From Bradyrhizobium barranii subsp. apii (GTDB taxonomy: Bacteria > Pseudomonadota > Alphaproteobacteria > Rhizobiales > Xanthobacteraceae), in the NCBI RefSeq assembly GCF_011516635.5, contig NZ_CP096257.1, forward strand, positions 120,132-184,131: a stretch of DNA of 64,000 nucleotides. The letters run 5' to 3'. A model generated the notes under the pieces. That model was not told the origin of the DNA, made no database searches, and was given only the letters and a program-made list of their open reading frames with translations. This document shows positions 7,669 to 18,500 of the stretch, in pieces (position 1 is the stretch's first letter; every line of letters starts with the position of its first letter). The position numbers were made by a program, and so were the translations under genes.

Positions 7669-8129
7669 TGATCAATTGTCCCGTTAGCATGATCGACGAA
7701 ACCTTGACGTTTCTGCGCGCGGCGGGAGAGCGCAACAGCGAATGCGTCGTTCTCTGGCTAGGTCGGCCGAGACCGGAAGGAGCAGACATCGTCGAAGCCT
7801 ATCTGCCCCATCAAATTGCGAGAGCAGATCGATTCCAGATCCCACCAGAAGGAATGGATATGCTGCGGACGAAACTTCGCTCCGGACGTCTCATGGTGGC
7901 GGCTCAGGTCCATTCGCACCCGCAAGAGGCCTTTCATTCGAAAGCCGATGACGCCTGGGCGATCGTCCGACATGAGCGGGCGTTGTCGCTTGTCGTGCCC
8001 AGGTTCGCCCGAGACACCTCCCTCGCGAACTTCGTTGAGCAGACGAAGGTATTCAGATTCTCCGATAGGGCAACGTGGGACGAGGTTCCAAGGGCGCAGG
8101 TGGTTCAGGAATGTCTACGGATACTCTGA
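7668..8129 (+). CDS. JAB/JAMM-family metallopeptidase (deubiquitinase-like)
   Basis: The 153-residue protein contains the JAMM zinc motif: HSHP at 82-85, Ser91 and Asp94 (His-x-His-Pro-x5-Ser-x2-Asp), in 'VAAQVHSHPQEAFHSKADD'. JAB proteases in this setting cleave Ubl precursors or Ubl-target bonds, like Cap3 of type II CBASS and BilD of the Bil system. The visible Ubl already ends in glycine, so removal from targets is the more likely job; that is inference. Start ATG 7668 overlaps the E2 stop by one base and the 3' end overlaps the E1 start by 19 bases. Confidence 0.85.
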   Translation: MINCPVSMIDETLTFLRAAGERNSECVVLWLGRPRPEGADIVEAYLPHQIARADRFQIPPEGMDMLRTKLRSGRLMVAAQVHSHPQEAFHSKADDAWAIVRHERALSLVVPRFARDTSLANFVEQTKVFRFSDRATWDEVPRAQVVQECLRIL

Positions 8130-9526
8130 CGACTGAAGCGAAACGCGAAAACGCGGCAATGCTTGCCGCTGCGCTCGGTATCGGTTTGGAAGCGGCGGGC
8201 GAGGCGCTGCAGTTCGACGTCGCCATCACCGCGGACCCGACGGACGCGACCGCGACCGCAATAGCAACGGATTTGGCGTCTCTGCTCCGTAGAACCATTA
8301 GATCCGCCAACTTGGGCGAACCTGGTGAGGCAGTCGTTCTGGAGATATTGATCGGAGACGCCGGCGCCAAAACCGACCGCCGGAGCCTCCGCATTCAAGT
8401 CGGATCGGAGGGCGCCGTGATCGGCGGCGAACCCGCACGCGAGCGCTGCGCGGGCATTCCTCGCGTCCTTTGCCTTTTGGTCGCGTGCTATGCGGCTGCG
8501 GCGACCATGCAGACGGTCTTCCAAGATCGACTTCCGTTTGAAGGTTCGTCGCCGCTTCGCGTGTCATTTGATCAATTGGGAATCGAGCCGACGGTGTTCG
8601 AGGCTCCGGTGGATATTGGACACGCATACCTCGCGGGTGCAGGCGCCATTGGAAACGGATTCCTTTGGGCGGCAAGACACCTGGACTTCCGTGGCAGCCT
8701 CGATATCGACGACGACGACGACGTTAGTTCGGGAAATCTGAACCGGCAGATCTGGTTTACGAAGGACGACATCGGTCTCCCAAAGGCCGACCGCTTAGCG
8801 TCTCTGGCTCAAGGTTCGTTTCCCCGCCTGAAACTGACTCCCAGAAAACTGCGCTTGCAGGATTTGCCGGAAAAATCGAACGGTCCCTGGTTGGAACGGC
8901 TTTTCGTCGCTGTAGATAGTCGTCGGGCCAGGCGAATAATCCAGAGGGAGTTTCCCGGAGAGGTGTTTGACGCCTCGACGACCGATATTCGGGAGGTCGT
9001 GATCCATCACCACAAGCAGCCTACGCTACAAGCCTGTCTGAGCTGCATCTATGAAGCGGACCAAGAAGAGTTCACCCGAGAGCATCACATCGCGGAACAT
9101 CTTGGCGTGTCCGTGGACGAAGTGCGGTTGGAACGCATAAGCGGCTCAGCGGCGGAGAAGATTGCAGCACGAATTCCCAATCTCAAAGCATCCGCGCTCG
9201 TCGGGATAGCCTATGACACGTTGTTCAAACAGCTCTGCGGAGAGGGGACGCTTCAGTCGTTGGAGGGTCGACGGATCGTGGCGCCTTTTGCTTTTGTCTC
9301 GGTCTTGGCAGGAACCCTTCTCGCTCTCGAAGTACTTCGAAGGAGGGGTGCCAAACGCGGCGAAGCCAGGTTCAACTACTGGAGAGTGAGCCCTTGGCAT
9401 CCGCCGCTCGGGCGGCGCCGTGTCTTGCGTCCCCGCCAGCCCCGCTGCGAATTCTGCGGCAACCGGGTGTTCAAGGCGGTGAACGATACTCTTTGGGGAG
9501 GCGAGCCCGAACGGGAACGCGAATAG
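8111..9526 (+). CDS. E1-like ThiF-family adenylyltransferase
   Basis: The protein has 471 residues from ATG 8111. An N-terminal domain (1-165) without clear match precedes the ThiF/E1 Rossmann domain: GAGAIG at 176-181, the acidic strand end 'DIDDDDDVSSGNLNRQ' with Asn209-Asn211-Arg212, and Lys225. A candidate thioester cysteine lies in 'QACLSCIYEAD' (Cys309 or Cys312). The C-terminus has one CxxC (446/449). It should adenylate the Ubl C-terminal glycine and pass it to the E2-like protein. The start lies inside the JAB gene, so all four genes are coupled. It ends the operon; no terminator is obvious after it. Confidence 0.85.
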   Translation: MSTDTLTTEAKRENAAMLAAALGIGLEAAGEALQFDVAITADPTDATATAIATDLASLLRRTIRSANLGEPGEAVVLEILIGDAGAKTDRRSLRIQVGSEGAVIGGEPARERCAGIPRVLCLLVACYAAAATMQTVFQDRLPFEGSSPLRVSFDQLGIEPTVFEAPVDIGHAYLAGAGAIGNGFLWAARHLDFRGSLDIDDDDDVSSGNLNRQIWFTKDDIGLPKADRLASLAQGSFPRLKLTPRKLRLQDLPEKSNGPWLERLFVAVDSRRARRIIQREFPGEVFDASTTDIREVVIHHHKQPTLQACLSCIYEADQEEFTREHHIAEHLGVSVDEVRLERISGSAAEKIAARIPNLKASALVGIAYDTLFKQLCGEGTLQSLEGRRIVAPFAFVSVLAGTLLALEVLRRRGAKRGEARFNYWRVSPWHPPLGRRRVLRPRQPRCEFCGNRVFKAVNDTLWGGEPERERE

Positions 9527-9854
9527 TCGTCACGTGTCTGCTCCGGTCCAGGACGATGTGTCGACCTTCACCTCGGTGTTGTCGGAATCGAAGGTTGACC
9601 AGCCAGCCAGCCGCCGCAATGGATGCGCCAATTCTTCAGGCGGTCGTCGGAAAACTCTTCGATGATCTGTACGACTCGCTCCTGTCAGGCAGAATTCCAC
9701 TTATCGTCCTGTGCAGATTTCCGGGACCGGCTCTGTCGGCTACTTGCTACTATGCGCGATCGAGAGCGAACGACCATTTCTGGTAATGGGTGGCACGACC
9801 GGTAACGATGTTTTCCTGGAATGACACAGAAAAAGCAATAACGGCGGCTGTTCG
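9527..9854. other. gap between E1-like gene and topoisomerase gene
   Basis: This 328-base stretch lies between convergent genes. The only candidate is a 55-codon frame from ATG 9619 to 9786 (MDAPILQAVVGKLFDDLYDS...), which starts like a folded protein and then loses character. No hairpin terminator with a T-run was found. Confidence 0.3.
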
Positions 9855-12287
9855 TCATAACCATCCGCGCTCGCCGAACGCGGCAAGGTCAACACCCGGC
9901 GGAGCATACCATCCACCTGAGCCATAGCGGGCGCCCAGCTTCATAGCGATCTCTTTGTTTCCATAAGGAATCCGCAGCGGCGTCCCTGCCGCCGGATTTG
10001 GTTGGGCGGGCATTGATGCATCGGCGGCAGCAGCAGCCTTTCGTTTTCGGGCAATCTTCCTCGGTGCCGTCGATTGAGGTGCAATCGATCCCGGCGGCCG
10101 GAAGGCGGTCTTGCGACCGCTCTTGCGGCGCCTCGTGCCTTTGTTCGAGTCAATCCACGCGGCCATGGCAGCCGAGTTGCCCTTGGCCTCGTCGGGAATG
10201 ACGACGCCTTTCCCGAGCGCGATCTTCTTGGCGTACAACAACTGCGCTGGACTAACTGATTTGGGTTCGAGCTTCCCAGTTGCTTCACCATCGGTTTTCT
10301 TGGGCGCGTGCTGCTTGAGAAACGCGCCGCAGATTGATATCGACGTCTTGTAGCCGGGCGGCGGTTTGATGCCGCTTTGCCGGGCGAGGCTGTCGGCAAA
10401 GCGTTTCATCGCAGGCGTGGGTGGATATGCTGCAGCGCCGTTGCCGACTGAGGCGCCAAGCAGGGGAGGCCCTCCGGCGGCTGCGCCCTCCTTGAGTTTG
10501 CCGATGATGCGTTCGGCAACATCACACACGGCATCGATTGCGCCGACCATCTCCTGCTTGCCGACTACGACATCGTCGAGCAGGCATTCAAGTTGCGCCG
10601 TCACGCCCGGATCAACCAGCGCCGGATCTGCCTGTTTGAGAATGCCGAACAGCGATAGGCCGGCCTCGGTCGGCACGATGTGCTTTCCCTGGGCAATCAG
10701 AAAACCCTGCTTCTTCAGCCCGCCGATGATCTCGGCTCGGGTCGCCGGCGTGCCAATGCCCTTAGCTTCCTTCAGGCGATCCCGAAGAACCTCATCGTCG
10801 ACAAAACGCCAGGCATTCTGCATCGCCTCGATCAGCGTGCCTTCGTTGTAACGCGGCGGCGGTCGGGTCTCCTTGGCCTCAATTTTGGGGTCCTGCAGCA
10901 TTGCGGTCTCGCCGTTGCGCAGCGGCGGCAGCAATTGCGCGTCGTCGCCCTTTTCGTCGGCGGGTTGCCACTCCGGAAATGCTGCTCGCCAGCCGAGATC
11001 GATAGGCTGGCGGCCGGCGGCACGGAATTCGAAGCCGCGCACGTCGAGCGTTGCGGTTGTCTGCCGGTAGCGAAAGTCAGGCATCAGGGCGGCGAGATAG
11101 GCCCGCGCGATGATGTCGAATAGCTTCTTCTCGTCAGCCGACAGACGAGGCCAGACGTCCCGTAATTGGTCGATCGTATTGACGTTGGGAATAACGGCGT
11201 GGTGACTCGCGCCTTCCAACCCCTTGTCGTAAAACGTGCCGCTCGCGCCTCTACGGATAACCGGCGGCACGGGCACCGGAATCGCGCTGAACGATTGGCC
11301 CGCCTGCAGGCCGGCCACGATCCGCGGTACGTCCGATATCAAGCTCTGCGGCAGGTAGCGCACCTCGGCGCGCGGGTAAGTGATGATCTTCTTGCCCTGA
11401 CCGTCATAGAGCTCCTGCGCCACCTCAAGTGTCTTGCTCGCCGACCAGCCGAAGCGTGAGCCGCAGAGTTTCTGCAGCGACGGCAAATCATGCAGTTTAG
11501 GCGGTCCTTGACGCTTATCTTCGACGCGCACGGCGAGCGTGCCCTCGAAGCCTTCGGCTGCTTTGACGGCGTCCTCAGCAATTTCGTGTCTAACGATCCG
11601 GTCCTGCGGCGCGTGCCGCATCTGGAATTGGCCTTCCGCTACCTTCGCGGTGACGACAACTTCAAAATAGGTGAGGGGCACAAAATCGCGGATTTCCAAC
11701 TCGCGCTTGCACACAATGGCCAAGGTCGGCGTCTTCACTCGGCCGACGCCGATCACTCTCCGCGTACCTCGACCCAGGATCACGGTCGCAGTGCGAGTGA
11801 GTGATAAATTGTAGATCTGATCGGCCTGCCGGCGCGCGACGGCGGCGGCGTAAAGGCGGGCGTATTCGGCATTTGGCTTTGCCCGGCCGAATGCGTCACG
11901 GATGGTTTGCGGGTCCTGCGCGGTGAACAGTACCCGCATGACTTCGCCGCGGTATTTGTAGTGCTCGAGAATTTCCTGACCAATTAGCTGACCTTCGCGA
12001 TCGCAATCGGTGGCGAGCCAAACTCGCTTGGCGGAACGCAGAGCCTCGCGAATCGCTTTGAGCTTGGCGGCTTTGTTTCCGCCCGTTGCCGGGCGAGTGT
12101 CGTAAAGACCTTCGGGCCGCAAAAGTATCGGTGACCAGCACTTCCAGACCGGCACAACGTCCTCCGGTTCGAGGAGGTCGAACAAATGGCCCTCGGCCGG
12201 GAGGACATCTCCGTAGCGAGAACCAACCGCTGCGCGGACGTCTTTTGCCTGGCTGGTTTTCTCCGTAATGACGATCTGATCAGGCAC
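9855..12287 (-). CDS. topB: type IA DNA topoisomerase III with C-terminal DUF5710 domain
   Basis: From GTG 12287 the protein has 810 residues. The Toprim domain starts at once ('VITEKTSQAKDVRAAV', then 'ATDCDREGQLIGQEIL' with the acidic DxDxE-like triad). The catalytic tyrosine is in 'IITYPRAEVRYLP'. The frame stays open to 12350, but homologues begin near the VITEKTSQ strand, so the GTG is favoured although its ribosome site is weak. The last 35 residues ('YGNKEIAMKLGARYGSGGWYAPPGVDLAAF') match DUF5710, often fused to plasmid DNA-processing enzymes. It relaxes or decatenates single-strand-containing DNA, plausibly during plasmid replication. It is divergent from the AddB-like gene. Confidence 0.88.
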   Translation of the reverse strand: MPDQIVITEKTSQAKDVRAAVGSRYGDVLPAEGHLFDLLEPEDVVPVWKCWSPILLRPEGLYDTRPATGGNKAAKLKAIREALRSAKRVWLATDCDREGQLIGQEILEHYKYRGEVMRVLFTAQDPQTIRDAFGRAKPNAEYARLYAAAVARRQADQIYNLSLTRTATVILGRGTRRVIGVGRVKTPTLAIVCKRELEIRDFVPLTYFEVVVTAKVAEGQFQMRHAPQDRIVRHEIAEDAVKAAEGFEGTLAVRVEDKRQGPPKLHDLPSLQKLCGSRFGWSASKTLEVAQELYDGQGKKIITYPRAEVRYLPQSLISDVPRIVAGLQAGQSFSAIPVPVPPVIRRGASGTFYDKGLEGASHHAVIPNVNTIDQLRDVWPRLSADEKKLFDIIARAYLAALMPDFRYRQTTATLDVRGFEFRAAGRQPIDLGWRAAFPEWQPADEKGDDAQLLPPLRNGETAMLQDPKIEAKETRPPPRYNEGTLIEAMQNAWRFVDDEVLRDRLKEAKGIGTPATRAEIIGGLKKQGFLIAQGKHIVPTEAGLSLFGILKQADPALVDPGVTAQLECLLDDVVVGKQEMVGAIDAVCDVAERIIGKLKEGAAAGGPPLLGASVGNGAAAYPPTPAMKRFADSLARQSGIKPPPGYKTSISICGAFLKQHAPKKTDGEATGKLEPKSVSPAQLLYAKKIALGKGVVIPDEAKGNSAAMAAWIDSNKGTRRRKSGRKTAFRPPGSIAPQSTAPRKIARKRKAAAAADASMPAQPNPAAGTPLRIPYGNKEIAMKLGARYGSGGWYAPPGVDLAAFGERGWL

Positions 12288-12670
12288 GTCGCGCTCGTTC
12301 GGTAGAACAAATTCGAGGAGGATGTTATATGAACATATAGTGAACATCAAAGCCTCGCAAGCTAGGTTTTGAAGTGTGTCCCCGCCTTGGTCACTGACGC
12401 GCCGCGTTTATGTGAATCGGCGCGGGGTACCATGAACGCTGAGGAGAACCGTGTCTGATAACGGCCACCGATCACAAGCTCGTTGGCGGCATGTGCCGCG
12501 ATGACCTCGTCGTCCTGCCGGGCTAGCTAGACCCTGAGCGGGAGTTCGCGCGGCTAATACAGAAAATCGAAAGCGCGCGCTAGGTTGCTGAACCGGCCGC
12601 GTGCGCGACCGCCTGATCCGTCGCAATGGACGCCCGGTTCGCCGCCTCGTGCCGGGCCTTGGCGTCGCCG

Positions 12671-12727
12671 TCCATCGACCAACTGGTAACGAAGGGGGCC
12701 GGACGCCTGAATAATTCTTCCACACAT
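12671..12727 (-). pseudogene. relic of a SRAP/YedK-type gene (N-terminus only)
   Basis: From ATG 12727 the frame reads MCGRIIQASGPLRYQLVDG, the start of the SOS-response-associated peptidase family, whose Cys2 crosslinks abasic sites. After about 19 codons the match ends and nothing else of the family follows. The rest of the 12288-12878 gap holds only broken frames; a stretch at 12375-12510 on the minus strand is open but not recognisable. Confidence 0.4.
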
Positions 12728-12878
12728 AATATTTACATATGCATTATAGGCACTGAGTCGATGAGACCTGCTGCCTCCGGCCGCCAATATTTCTAATCCG
12801 AGCCAAGTTCCTTTAATCCGCAGTAAATGACTAGAATTCTTTCGTTTTAAAGTTTGCACTCCATGGGATGGGGCGGAG

Positions 12879-15581
12879 ATGCACGTCGTTTTTGGATGGA
12901 AGCTCGACGGCCCATGTCATCCGCAAACAGCAAATGGGTCGTCAGCCGCAATTGGCCAGCCTGTGGTTGGCCCAAGCGGCTTTCTTAACCTGCTCGAATC
13001 CGCCCTCGGCTTGGTTGGCCCCAATACGCCGGCAGCAGTTCGCATTGCCAGATATCAGGGGCGTCTGCGTTCGCACGATGATGGATCACGCTTCTATTCC
13101 GGCTCCTTCGTGCGGGATGCCTGGGCAACAGCGAAACATATACTGGCCTGGCGTGACGAGCTCTATGCGTCCGGCTGGCAAGGCCAGCAGATCGAAAGCG
13201 CAGGACCGCGCCTCGAAACGATGGCGTCGCTCGAGATGGCAGGGAGCCAACCTCTAGGAAGTTGTCCAGGAGAGAGAATTCACGCCATCTTAGAGGTCCT
13301 AACCAACGGGCACGACCTCCCGGTCGAAACAATCGATGTCGTTTCGTCCGAAGAACGGCTCCCATTGATGTGGCGACGCTTGTTAGCCCGTCTCCGCGCC
13401 AGCGGAATCACTATCCGCGCGTTGGAGCCCTCGGTGAACACGGGCGACTCCGATCTCGTAGCCATCCAATGCGCGCTACGCGGCGACAAAGCGGAAAAAT
13501 TCGTTGGAGATGGAAGCCTCGTCATTCTTGACGCCGACGATGAGTGGCAAGCGGCCGATGCCGTAGCTGCCTGGCTCTCCTCAGGAGACAATCGGGAAAC
13601 AGTCATAGTCCGCGGAAACGGATGCCCAGCTCTTGATGCCGCCTGTCGCAGATTGGGCCTTCCCCGTCCGGGCTGGACCGAAACATCGCCTCAACGCAGC
13701 GCACTTCAGGTGTTGCCGCTAGCGTTAGAGATTTTGTGGGACCCACTCGAGCCTGCGAGGATTCTGGAATTCCTAAGCCTGCCACGATCTCCCCTTCCCC
13801 CATTTGTGTCTCGGCGATTTGTTCGTGCCCTGATGGACGAACCGGGCATCGGTGGAGAGCGATGGATAGAAGCGTGGCAAGACTGCATCCGCGACCTGAC
13901 CGGCTGGCGGCGTGCCGACGGGCTGGATGATGCTGCCATCGAGAGCGAAATTCGGAAGGCACAGGACGAATGGAAGTTCTGGCTCGAACCGCAGCGATTT
14001 CGTCGATCCGACGGCATCCCCGTTCAACGGGTCCAAGACGTATGCCATCGCATCGCTCAATGGTCCGGGGGGGGTGCACAACGCGATAGAGACTACCTTT
14101 TCCTGACGGCTGCAGCACATTCCTCGGCGCTCAGCGAATCGATCGCAGCCCTAGGCGTGTCTCACATCCCTGCAATCCAACTTGGCCGCATCATCGATGC
14201 GGTAACCGCCGAAGGCGCGTCGGCGCCGGCAGCAACCGAGGAGGCTGCTCCTTGGTCGGTTGTTGATGCCCCCGGTCAGGTTTGGGGGACAGCCGACACC
14301 GTGGTTTGGTGGGGATTCTCGGGTGACGTCAGCTCGCCGCCTCGTCAGCCTTGGTCGAGCGCCGAAATCGCAGCACTGGCCGCGGTCGATGCCCATGTCG
14401 AACCGATCGAAGACGCCGTCCTGCGCGAGGCCGCCAGTTGGCGCCAAGCGCTCCTAGGAGCACGGTCTCGGGCGATCCTCATAATGCCTCGCCGTCTTCG
14501 AGGAGAAACAGCGACGCCGCATCCATTGTGGCACGAAATATTTGCGCAGCTCGAGTTGCTGCAGGCCGTCACTAAAGCGCGAATTCCGGCTCAGGCCATC
14601 GCGATCGGCGAAACAGCTCGGCTCGGCGATCGCGAGATCAAGCGTCAAGGAATTAGCCCGCTCGCATTACCGACCGCGCGACGCCGATGGATCGTCCCCG
14701 CTTCGACGATTGCCCGCCGACCTATCGAGTCAATCACCAGCATCAAAACGATGATCGAATGCCCGCTAGCCTGGGCGTTGAACTATGGCGCACGTGTTCG
14801 TCCTGGCGCCCTCAACGTCTTGCCCGATGATGCGAATCTGGTCGGCATACTTGCCCACGCCGTCGTCGAGAATCTTTTCGCCCAACGAAAGACTTGGCTT
14901 CCGCAAGAAGCCGCGAGCGCGTCTGCAAAAATGTTTGATAGCCTTGTGGTCCAAACGGCTGCGCCTTTGCTGCGACTCGGCTATGCCGTCGAATATGAGA
15001 GAGCCAAGGCGCGCGTATCCGATTCGATTCGTCTGCTTGTTCAGATGATTTCCGATGCTGGCTTGACCGTTAGGGGATGCGAAGAAGAAGTGGTTGTCGC
15101 ATTTGCCCCAGGTCAAGACTTCGAAGGTTATCTGGATCTCGTCCTGGAGGATCCGAAGGGAAGATCGGTCGTCCTCGATCTCAAATGGGCAACGCGAGAC
15201 AAATATCGTCGTGAAGAGGTTCAGGAAGGGCGCGCCCTTCAGCTGGCTGGATACACCTGGCTTGAGGAACAGGCCGGGCGCACTCCGTTGGGAGCCGGGT
15301 ACTTTATGCTGCGACAACAGAGCCTCCTCTTCACCAGCCCCTATCCCTTCCCCGCCGCCCACCATGTGCCCGGCTCAGATCTTAAGCAGACATGGGCGGC
15401 GTTACGTGCGGCATACGACCATCGTATGGAGCAGTTGGAGCGCGGTGATGTTCTGGTAAGGGGCGTTGAGGCTGGAACTGATGATACAGACGTTGATCCC
15501 ATGCCCCAGGTCGAACCCGGCTGCAGATTTTGCGACTACGGCTCACTTTGTGGCGCGTCGATCGAAGGAGGTCGGCGATGA
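12879..15581 (+). CDS. AddB-like PD-(D/E)XK nuclease with iron-sulfur cysteines
   Basis: The protein has 900 residues. The N-terminal two thirds look like an inactive helicase half: no Walker A motif is seen. The C-terminal part has a PD-(D/E)XK nuclease core at about 745-770 ('FEGYLDLVLED' then 'SVVLDLKWAT') framed by four cysteines: Cys628 ('MIECPLAW') and Cys882, Cys885, Cys891 ('CRFCDYGSLC'). That spacing is the AddB/Cas4-type 4Fe-4S nuclease pattern. It overlaps the AddA-like gene by four bases (ATGA). The pair should form a helicase-nuclease that resects DNA ends. It is more divergent than the chromosomal addAB and carried on a plasmid, so a defence or plasmid-processing role is possible. 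Confidence 0.7.
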   Translation: MHVVFGWKLDGPCHPQTANGSSAAIGQPVVGPSGFLNLLESALGLVGPNTPAAVRIARYQGRLRSHDDGSRFYSGSFVRDAWATAKHILAWRDELYASGWQGQQIESAGPRLETMASLEMAGSQPLGSCPGERIHAILEVLTNGHDLPVETIDVVSSEERLPLMWRRLLARLRASGITIRALEPSVNTGDSDLVAIQCALRGDKAEKFVGDGSLVILDADDEWQAADAVAAWLSSGDNRETVIVRGNGCPALDAACRRLGLPRPGWTETSPQRSALQVLPLALEILWDPLEPARILEFLSLPRSPLPPFVSRRFVRALMDEPGIGGERWIEAWQDCIRDLTGWRRADGLDDAAIESEIRKAQDEWKFWLEPQRFRRSDGIPVQRVQDVCHRIAQWSGGGAQRDRDYLFLTAAAHSSALSESIAALGVSHIPAIQLGRIIDAVTAEGASAPAATEEAAPWSVVDAPGQVWGTADTVVWWGFSGDVSSPPRQPWSSAEIAALAAVDAHVEPIEDAVLREAASWRQALLGARSRAILIMPRRLRGETATPHPLWHEIFAQLELLQAVTKARIPAQAIAIGETARLGDREIKRQGISPLALPTARRRWIVPASTIARRPIESITSIKTMIECPLAWALNYGARVRPGALNVLPDDANLVGILAHAVVENLFAQRKTWLPQEAASASAKMFDSLVVQTAAPLLRLGYAVEYERAKARVSDSIRLLVQMISDAGLTVRGCEEEVVVAFAPGQDFEGYLDLVLEDPKGRSVVLDLKWATRDKYRREEVQEGRALQLAGYTWLEEQAGRTPLGAGYFMLRQQSLLFTSPYPFPAAHHVPGSDLKQTWAALRAAYDHRMEQLERGDVLVRGVEAGTDDTDVDPMPQVEPGCRFCDYGSLCGASIEGGRR

Positions 15582-18500
15582 CCGATATGGGGCCGATCTC
15601 CGTTGTCAGTGCTGGAGCTGGTACTGGAAAGACATGGCGACTAAGTACGGAATATGTGAACGTCGCCCAGAACGGCGCGTCTCCGGCGCGCATCATTGCG
15701 ACGACTTTCACCATCAAGGCAGCCGCCGAGTTGGTGGAACGAGTCCGCGCTCGCCTTATTCAAGAGGGCTACGCCGAAGCGGCTCAAAGCGCGCTAGCCG
15801 GACTAGTCGGCACCGTGAACAGCGTCTGCGGCCGCTTGGTAAGTGACTTCGCAATCGACGGGGGCCTTTCGCCGGTCGCCGAGGTAATCCCACCGGAGAT
15901 GGCCAATTCTCTTTTCGGTTTGGCAACCGAGGAAGCGATCCAACAATTCTCGCCAAAGATAGACCCGATCGCGGAACGCCTGCGGCAAGACGACTGGCGA
16001 AAGACCGTATTGGACATCGTCAATCTGGCGCGTGGAAGCGGCTTGGTACCAACGCAATTTGCCGACTTTGCCCTTAAATCTTGGCAGGGCATCGAACCAC
16101 TTCTTGCCCCGGTCGCCGCCAATGAAACCGCGGCCGATCTTGACCGCGCCTTGGTCGAGGCCATTCGGAGTTGCATCTCGCAGATCGACGCGGGCGGCGA
16201 CGTGACCAAGACAACAAAAGACGCTTTGACAACGCTACGCCGGATCGCGTCTCAGATGTCGAATGGACGTCCCTTGGCGTGGGACGCATGGGCGCGGATT
16301 TCAAAGCTCAAAGCTGCGAAGGCATCCGAACCCTTCCTTCAGACGGTTAGGGCGATTGCCGCGCATCATCCGACGCATCCACGTCTGCACGCCGACCTTC
16401 GCGAATTCATCGATCTCGTTTTTTCCTGCGCGGCAGATGCGCTTGATCATTTCTCGGAGTTCAAGCGGGCTCGCGGGCTCCTCGACTTTACGGACCAGGA
16501 GGCGCTCGCCCTTGAGCTCCTTCGACAGCCCGAGGTGCGCGCTCGGATGCGGGAGCGATTCGACCTTTTGATGGTCGATGAATTTCAGGACACCAGCCCT
16601 ATACAGCTGGCGGTATTCCTAGAGATGGCAAAAGCCGTCAAGCGCTCGCTTTGGGTCGGCGATCAGAAGCAAGCCATCTTTGGCTTTCGGCAGACCGATC
16701 CTGCGCTCGTAAATGCGGTGATCGAGAAAATTAGGCCGGCGACAGGGGGCGCCGAGGAATCCCTCGATACGTCACGGCGCTCGCGTCCCAGTCTGGTCCG
16801 ATTTGCAAATGCTGTCTTCGGCGCGGCATTTCCGCCAAAGGGTGTCCCCGCCGACAAAGTCGTAATCCCGAACTTCCATCGGCCCGAGCCGCCTGGCTTC
16901 GGGGCGGCCTTGCACCATTGGAAGTTAGATGGGAAGAACTGGCCGTCCGCGCTGCAAGCCCTGGGCGGGCGTATTCAGTCAATGCTGGCATCGCCAGCTG
17001 CAACCCCGGTAATCAACCGCGCGGACGGAACAAGCCGACCACTGAAGCCGAGCGATATAGCCATCCTTTGTCGTCAGAATGAACGCTGCAAGGCCGTTGC
17101 CGATGTGCTTGGCGCCTTAGGCATCCCCGCTGCGATGCCGAGAAACGGTCTCCTCGATACAGCGGAGGCAGTTCTGGCAGTTGCAGCGTTGCGCTACTTG
17201 GTTGACCCCGCGGACTCGTTGGCTGTTGCCGAGCTTGCCCATTTCAACGAAGGCAATGGCAACTGGCTGGCCGTCTGGTTGACGAAGGGCGCCGGTGTGG
17301 TGAAGTCCCAATGCGAGGCGATCGTCGCTCTCGACGAAAAACGCGACAACCTCGCCCATCTGACACCTGCGGAGGCGCTAGAAACAGCAATCGCTGCGGC
17401 CCGCATCGACCAGCTCGTCCACCGGTGGGACCGCCCGGGCGAGCGGCTAGCGAATTTAGATGCGCTCCGTAAAGTTGCGCTTTTGTACGAGGATGCCTGT
17501 CGAGCCACGCGTGGCGCCGCCACGGCTGCCGGGTTGGTCGCGTATCTCTCGAAGGGCTTGGAGAACGGCGGTGAGCGTCCAGCCTTTGAAGGTGACGATG
17601 CCGTGCGCGTGCTCACCTATCATCGCGCCAAAGGCCTGGAATGGCCAGTCGTGATCTTGCTTGACCTCCAAGATGGAGCGAAGCGCTCGCCCTTCGGAGT
17701 TTACTCGGAATCGCCTGCCGGCGGATTGGATCCCTGGAACCCATTAGCAGGACGTTGGATTCGATTTTGGCCGTGGCCGTATGGTGACCAGGAGAAGGAC
17801 GTACATCTCGACGCCACGGCGTCTGCCAGTCCACAGGCTCAGGCTCGAACCGAAGCTGAGCTCGCCGAGCTTGTTAGACTCCTCTATGTGGGGATGACCC
17901 GGGCGCGAGATTATTTGGTATTCGCTACCCGACCATCTGCGTCATCGTCTTGGATAGACATCCTGACGCGAGCAGACGGCACGCCCGTCCTGACGCTGCC
18001 GGCAACAGATGGCGAAACCCAGGTGAATGTCGACGGCGAAACCTTCACCATGGTGGTGCGGTCTGCAGGTCTTACCCCAGCAGCCGCTGTTCAGGATGAG
18101 GCTCCTGCTGTCGCCTGGTTCGCTCCACTCCCTCTTTCGGGAGAGCCGCCTAAATTTCCTCCAGCGCGGCTGTCGCCGAGTGCTGCCTCGCAAGACAATA
18201 ACGACCATCGCGCCCCTATCGCCGATACACCGATCGAAATCGGACGGCGCTTGCCCATCAGCGGTAACCATGACATGCGCCTCCTTGGAGAGGCGGTTCA
18301 CGGCTTCCTCGCGGCCGACCGCATCAACCGACCATTAGCAGAGCGCGAGGCCATGGCGAAAGAAGCACTCGATCGCTGGGGCGTCGGCGGGGCCTTATTA
18401 CCCGCGTCACTAATCGAAGCCAGCAAAAGACTCGACCGCTTTATCACGGATCGCTGGCCCGAAGCCCGGCGGCATCATGAGCTGCCTGTGTTCAGCCGTA

